From Pomacea canaliculata (taxonomy: Eukaryota > Mollusca > Gastropoda > Architaenioglossa > Ampullariidae): a stretch of 64,000 nucleotides of DNA. Shown piece by piece: positions 58,544 to 64,000 of this stretch. A program made the position numbers and the translations under genes. The notes beneath the pieces are model-generated. The model had not been told where the DNA came from and did no database searches. It worked only from the letters and a program-made list of their open reading frames with translations. How positions within the stretch are numbered: the first letter of the stretch is position 1; every line of letters starts with the position of its first letter. The stretch is from NCBI RefSeq assembly GCF_003073045.1, contig NC_037594.1, positions 31,546,737 through 31,610,736 on the forward strand. Direction: 5' to 3'.

Positions 58544-59296
58544 CCAATCTCGGCTGTCCAGCCCTGTTAATGTGATCTGACTTTCTTTAAAGTGGTAGAG
58601 ATTTATCTCTACCCTTCTCCACTAAGCCACCCCACTTAGGTCGTCTCAATCTTTCTCTCCTCTCTCTTTCTCATCTCACGGACACCTATCAAGTAACATC
58701 GCACCACCTTCTTTGTCCAGTCTTCTACTCTGATCCGACTGGTCATTAACTGTGACAGATTTATCGCTACCTGTGGGCCTGTACACCTAGCACCTCCATC
58801 GGCAAGTGTTTTCAATCGTTCTCTTCTTTCTCATCTTACAGACGAACTAACAAGTAAAACCGAACTCACTACATGTTTGCTGCTTAAAAATAGTAGAAAA
58901 GTGGTTTTCTACAAGAACTCATTACGACCAGAGGCGTTAGAACCCAGAAGTGCCAAAGAATGGCTTATTAAAATTAAATATTTTTCGAGAATTTGCTGTC
59001 AGATTTGATTAATAACTTATAAGTAAGAACTACTTTTTGTCAAGAAAAATTACGTCTGTTTTGCAATTGCAGGCGTGCATCATACACACATTGATGCTTG
59101 CATGCCTCCCAAATCAGACACAGTTATGAGTAGGGGATTTCAAACACTCGTGTAAAAGGTTTTATGGAGTGCACACTGATGGAGACAAGAAATCTGTAGC
59201 ACCTTGCTCTGGTCTTATTTTGCTGTGTGGTCTAAAACTCAAGCTATCACAGCTTCCAGCATCTAGACCACCCTGATAGTAGCTTCTTCATGTTTC
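58544..59296. other. Intergenic, nothing recognised
   Basis: Pyrimidine-rich in its first half, with a loosely repeated motif (CTTTCTCATCT-ACGGACACC and CTTTCTCATCTTACAGACGAAC about 170 bases apart). No gene found. Confidence 0.4.
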
Positions 59297-59713
59297 CATC
59301 CAAAGTCACACCTCCCAGGTGGGCGGGCAATGAGAGAGTCTGTCAAGAGAGAGTCTTCTAGACACTAACAATGCAAAGTTGTAAATCATGGTGTCAGGGC
59401 AGCTCCCCACACAGTCCAATGACCAACACTGCGTGGTGTCCAGCATAGGGTTTGTTGAAAACAAGAGAAGTATGTAGACTGTAGGTACATTATCTCTTAA
59501 TAACCAATTTCAAATATTCTGTCAATGGAGCATAACAACAAGCTATCCATTCAAACTGTAGACAAACAGATGCACTCTTAGATAATTAAAATAAACATTA
59601 CAATTTGACAACTAAATTAAGCGTAATACACCAATCGAACAGAAATTTAATCATTAATAAGAAAGTTAAATATTCACGACCATGAATCACAACAGTAAGT
59701 ACAAGACTATAGG

Positions 59714-59737
59714 CCAGACCTGGGCAAAGGTGTGGTC
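59714..59737 (+). mobile_element. hAT-like terminal sequence in the copy C flank
   Basis: CAGACCTGGGCAAAGGTGTG at the exact point where alignment with the copy B flank stops resembles the CAGxxxTGGGCAAA ends of hAT transposons. The other end was not found, so this may be a truncated insertion that replaced part of the flank. Confidence 0.35.
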
Positions 59738-60012
59738 CACTCCATTCTAGGGGTTTGCACTGACCAGGCCCCATCCACCAACCCACCCCTCCGCCGTCTA
59801 TCCTCCATGCCCTCCGCCCTCTTCTTCCCCGCTGGTTAGCTGGTCACTTCAAGTGCGCACTGTAATAATGGGGTTCTCCTGTAATACATGTACTGAGAAA
59901 CTAGCGTGGTGGTCAGTCTACAAGCAGAGGAAAGGTGTCCTGCTAATATCATTTTGTGAAAAGGATATTTTTCCCTAAAATTATTCATCTATAAAAAAAA
60001 AACAAAAAAACA

Positions 60013-60104
60013 AAAACAGCAGCCATTTTTCCGCCCCCCCCCCCCTTCGGTCGCTGCGCCCTCGGCCATTGCCTAGTTCGCCTAATAGGTAGAACCGGGA
60101 CTGG
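60013..60104 (-). mobile_element. hAT-like terminal inverted repeat remnant (copy C flank)
   Basis: Duplicate of the remnant at 41042-41133, with a longer C run and a few substitutions. Confidence 0.35.
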
Positions 60105-60531
60105 ATGTACTTTAGTTTATAAGAATCTCGAAGTAGGATAGCTCTTGGTAGGTTAAGGTAGGTATTTATGTTTAATTCCAGTGTGTAGTTCTAGATATCT
60201 TTATATCTCTCTTGTTTTGTTTTCATGACACTTCATCAGCATACGTGAGTTGCTAAGTTTGTCACCACCTGTGCATGTAGGAAGGTCTTTAAATCTTGTC
60301 AGATATTCTTATTCTAATAAGGTCACCCTATTCTTGCTATTTTGGTTTGGTGGGACCTATACTGTATTGGCTTTTAAGTAAAGCAGAGTATCATTAGGTT
60401 GGTCGTGTGACTCCAAGACCCCAAACAACATGTGTTTGTTTGTTTCAGCGTGTTAGGTTGACATCTATAACTATTCAGACAATTTGGGTTGAGGTTAGGG
60501 TTGACGGCACACGTTCCAGGGAAAAGGCCAG

Positions 60532-60643
60532 AAACGATAAGTGATCTGCCGCTTCTCGACAATAATAAAGCAGAAAAACTTGAAAGTTTTGATTTTGATA
60601 CCAAAAAAATCGATCTGCATGAAAAAATGCGAAGAAAAGAAAG
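60532..60643 (+). other. Exon-like open segment of unknown origin (copy 2)
   Basis: Same 112-base segment as 41560-41671, with acceptor and donor consensus retained and frame open. Confidence 0.3.
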
Positions 60644-61494
60644 GTATAAATTTAATTAGTGTAAATATAATCCACAAAGAAACATTTATAGTCATTAGTC
60701 ATTATCATCTCATATTTTCAAATCAGCCCGATACTTCTTGATCGTAAAATTTTTGAAAGAATTGATCATGACTGCAAAAAAAAAAAAAAAAAACCCAACA
60801 AACACACACACACACACAGGGCACATACAATCACAATAACATATGAGGTCGAGGCAGCGTAAACAAAGTAAACATCGCAAGATTCATGAGTACACGGACT
60901 CTCGATTGTCATTAACAGACGTGACAACAGATCATGTATTTCAAGTTGTTGAGCCTCGAAGGCCCTCGTCAACTGTTGGCATGCAACCGCCAGGTAACAC
61001 CCCGGGTAGAACCATGCTCACTCATGCACGCACTCACGCTTACATATTCTGGAAGAAAGAAAAGTCAGACGAAAAAAAAGAATCTTGAAATGCAGCATTT
61101 TTTCTTCATTTTTTCATTAAGTTCTCCAGGAAATTGACGAGAAATTCTCCAGAAAAATGTAGATGTACTATAAACACTGTCCAGTGTACTTCCTATTCTC
61201 CACATATAAAATCATCAAATTAGCCAACAGTCAGGTATCGTCCTACCAGTCCACCAGGCCATAACAAAGACCACACAACCTCATGTCTTCACTCACAGCG
61301 GACAACTACGTGGGACACCGGACACACACCCTCACAGGGCGCGCGGTCTGACGCCATGTTGAACACGTGACCAGCCACAGGTGAAACCACCTCCCCCACC
61401 CCGTGTGCCCGGTACTGCTAGAGTACATGCGGTGCGTGTGTACTGCTATCTGGGATCTAAAAGTGTAACGGGTGGTGTGGTCAGTGGACCGGTG

Positions 61495-61667
61495 TATATA
61501 AGGGTGGGACACGACAGTAACACAGACAAGTCTTAGCTCTAGCAGCTTGTGATACACGGGTGTCTGGTGCTCTGTGCTACACCCGCATCCAACTGAGTGC
61601 AGGTAGTAAACAACGACTTCCAATCACAAAGTGTCAGTGTGTTGTTAGATGTCCAAGATCCTATCTG
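61495..61667 (+). promoter_or_regulatory. Copy C promoter: TATA box and 5' untranslated exon
   Basis: TATATAA at 61495-61501 and donor CTATCTG|GTAAGTAATG ending the exon at 61667, as in copy B. The predicted first intron is now over 1.4 kb because of the inserted segment. Confidence 0.55.
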
Positions 61668-61708
61668 GTAAGTAATGAAATGTGTGATATAATTTGATTC
61701 TTTGATTC

Positions 61709-61714
61709 TCTGTT

Positions 61715-61766
<52 letters not shown>

Positions 61767-61800
61767 TTCTTTTCTTTCTTTTCTTTTCTTTTCTTTTTAT
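61709..61800. repeat. (TTTC)n microsatellite (copy C)
   Basis: Counterpart of 42503-42630, ending in TTTTC variants where the C-specific insertion begins. Confidence 0.9.
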
Positions 61801-61805
61801 TTCTT

Positions 61806-63150
61806 TCTTCGGCATGCACACGTAGAATATTTCATACTGATTCTGCAGATCCATAATTTCTACGATCGAAACTATCTCCAGTAATTTCAACATTTCCCCG
61901 TTTTCATCTGAAGATATATTTGACCGTTTGTAATTTTCGTTATGTATCTTCTCTAGTTATTTATTCTTTCACTGAGAAATGTGTTCAAGTGGAACTGCGT
62001 GACAAGTACTTGTCCATGAAGCAGGTTTTTAATAATCGCTGTATATAGTCTCATACTGCCTATGGTAGGAATTCGGTTCTTGAACGAGGTCGGGAGTTCA
62101 AAGCCATGACCTCGCATGACCTGGCCAGCAACTACTGATAGGGCAAAGTGCACTACACAGAGGAGGACTGGCACAGGGCAGGGACTATAATTGTGAAGTG
62201 AAAATAAGTTATTTCCCCAGGGCAATAGACTGAAGGACAAGCGTCTTGCTTCCAAAATTATTATATATACGTGTGCAGACTCCGAAGACAATCCTTAATG
62301 TTTTTTCTTTTTTTTTTTTTTTTCTTTTTTTTTTTTTGGGGGGGGGAGGATGTTGAAAAGGGAGTTTATACCGTTCAAAAGTTTTGCCACTGCTTTATAA
62401 CTACAGCTCCTGGTAAAAACAAGATGTGTGGTCTGTACACTTCCTATCATTTTGAATACAAGACGCTTTGCCTTGAGTTTCCCATGTTGACTCAGGGCAC
62501 CGACTCACCCTTGCTTCACAACTATGACCCTGCTATGTAAGCTCCTCGTTATCCTATCTTTAAATTTCTTACGGTCTTCTACATGAAGCAAATGTCGGTC
62601 AAGCTGACCCCCACAAGGTCGGTGAAAAAACCAGGAAGACGAAGCCATGACATTGTGGCCTCCATTGAGAACGGCGAGCAAAGTCAAGATTGTGTCAGAC
62701 AATCAAACAAAAAACTCGGTTTTACCTTTCTGAATGCATTCACACTTGCACGAATCTACAGAAATGTTAATTTTATAATTTTAACAATTTTAAGAAAACT
62801 ATTTACAATGTGGGTATTTATTTTCGTCATACCTTTTACCCGCACGATATATATATACACACACGTATGACAGGTACTAGCCATTAATCGCCACCAACTC
62901 GACCTTTGACATTAACAATGACCTTAGACATTTAACCTTGTCCCTGCTATGCAAATTTAGCAATTAGTTGTATTGATGGAAGTCATTAGTCGTGATACGG
63001 TCTGGGAATAATAATAACAATAAAAGCTTTTATACACCGTAGTAAGATCGATGTGCCTCACGAGACCCTCACATTGCAATCAATGAAGGTGTGAGTGCTG
63101 GACACGCTGCTTGTGGAAAGTCAGGTCCAGTAGCTCTTCCTACTAAATGT
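61806..63150. other. 1.35 kb C-specific insertion in the 5' untranslated intron
   Basis: Present between the TTTC tract and the acceptor CTCCCACAG of copy C, absent from copy B. It contains a T-rich/G-run stretch (62300-62347) and a box-B-like AGTTCAAAGCC near 62095. No transposon ends or coding region recognised. Confidence 0.6.
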
Positions 63151-63235
63151 CTCCCACAGACTACTCAAAGTTGCCATCTTGTTGGTCAGTAGGTGAGTAG
63201 GTCAGTCCTGTTTCCATTTCCAGAGACCCGCCAAA

Positions 63236-63541
63236 ATGACGTCACTAAACACCGGACGGAGCGCACACAGAGAGGTCAAAGGTGAAGAAACCACAAAGAC
63301 ACCAGCAAAGACCAGACAGGATAGCGCTGACGTCTTCGTCGAGATTCCGGAAACTTCTCCCGACAGAAAGACAGACAAGACGCAGCAGAACGGCTCGAAG
63401 TTGCAGATTCCTCACAACGGTTCCACTGTCAACGGTCACAAGGGGGACGTCGTTATAGTCGCTGATGACGATGATGGAAAGAGCGGATGCTGCGGCAAAA
63501 AGAAGAAAGAAACACAAAAGACGGTTGGGGCTTTAGAACTG
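63236..63541 (+). CDS. ABCB-type transporter, copy C, first coding exon (rest outside window)
   Basis: 306-base exon identical in length and ends to exon 1 of copy B. The 102 encoded residues differ at only four places (TQKND to TQQNG, VIAAD to VIVAD, CCGRK to CCGKK). Start ATG in GCCAAAATGACG, donor GAACTG|GTGAGA. Exon 2, expected about 0.5 kb further, lies outside the window. By homology it is the start of a third full transporter, the product of a very recent tandem duplication. Confidence 0.9.
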
Positions 63542-63703
63542 GTGAGACAACTTTTCAATCTTTCAACGTTTTAACTGTTCGCCTTGTTTTGTTTTGTTTG
63601 TTTGTTTGGTTGGGTTTTTTTTTTTGTTTGTTTTTTTTTTTTTTGGGGGGGGGATGTTCTTTTTTTACCTCAGAAAGAAAGAGAGAAAGAGAGCGAAGGA
63701 TAA

Positions 63704-63735
<32 letters not shown>

Positions 63736-64000
63736 GACGGTCGTTAAGTGACAACTTTTCATTGAAGATAGTGATAGCATAAGAAATGTACATTTTATTT
63801 ACATCTTCCCCTCGTTCTCAAAAGAAAGACAATTGTTAAACGATAAAATACTACAACAGCAGCATAAGGGACAGTATTGTTGAAATATATAACGATTAAT
63901 GTACATACACACCTGAAGTCACAAAATTAAGTTTTATGAATGAGTTAGGCAATTTCATTTGTGCTGGAGCCTTCGCCGGAAGTAAGAGTATGTGACATAA

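Larger units (their letters stand above)
59297..63950 (+). repeat. Segmental duplication: 5' flank and first exon of copy C (partner 40258-43430)
   Basis: Matches the copy B flank in order and orientation. It is interrupted by segments absent from B at about 59713-59975, 60932-61138 and 61806-63150. Confidence 0.9.

Noticed and set aside
1-64000. CRISPR arrays, bacterial operons, tRNA or rRNA genes, LTR or other virus-like elements
   Set aside because: None was recognised. The only tRNA-like sequences look like degenerate SINE heads, and no reverse transcriptase, integrase or capsid motif was seen.

Overview
The window looks like nuclear DNA of an invertebrate animal, most likely a mollusc (probably a gastropod). 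This is inferred from many short GT-AG exons in long AT-rich introns, abundant microsatellites, SINE-like tRNA-derived repeats, and lophotrochozoan-style secreted multidomain genes. Nothing bacterial, organellar or viral was recognised.

Left third (about 0.3-15.0 kb, minus strand): one apparently continuous gene for a secreted astacin-family zinc metalloprotease. Domains in transcription order are signal peptide, propeptide with a furin-type RRKR site, astacin catalytic domain (HELGHAMGQLHEQ and an MHY Met-turn), a Cys-rich exon, ApeC, CUB, kringle, ShKT, sushi, and at least four C-type lectin domains, each built from the same three-exon cassette. The gene runs off the left edge. About 6 kb of mostly featureless intergenic DNA follows. 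Then comes a plus-strand gene of unknown function (21.0-23.0 kb, about 551 aa, three exons).

Right part (25.3-64.0 kb): a cluster of ABCB-type full transporters (P-glycoprotein/MDR-like, TMD-NBD-TMD-NBD). Copy A (25 exons, minus, 37.4 to 25.3 kb) and copy B (25 exons, plus, 42.7 to 55.7 kb) are head to head with matching exon boundaries. Copy C begins at 63.2 kb (plus) and is cut by the window end; its first exon is nearly identical to that of B. A relic of a terminal ABCB exon lies at 38.8 kb. The flanks are a mosaic of segmental duplications: the 5' flank of B recurs in front of C about 19-20 kb away, there is a direct repeat in the 3' flank, and a pair of inverted repeats encloses copy B.

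Two points stand out. Copy A has a non-consensus NBD1 signature (LSRGQ) and a Gln in place of the NBD2 H-loop His, and both belong to the same composite ATP site. Many otherwise well-preserved exons in several unrelated genes deviate from frame by exactly one base with intact splice sites, which suggests consensus errors in the assembly at least as much as gene decay. All exon boundaries were read by eye from splice consensus, frame and exon-length agreement between copies; they are predictions.
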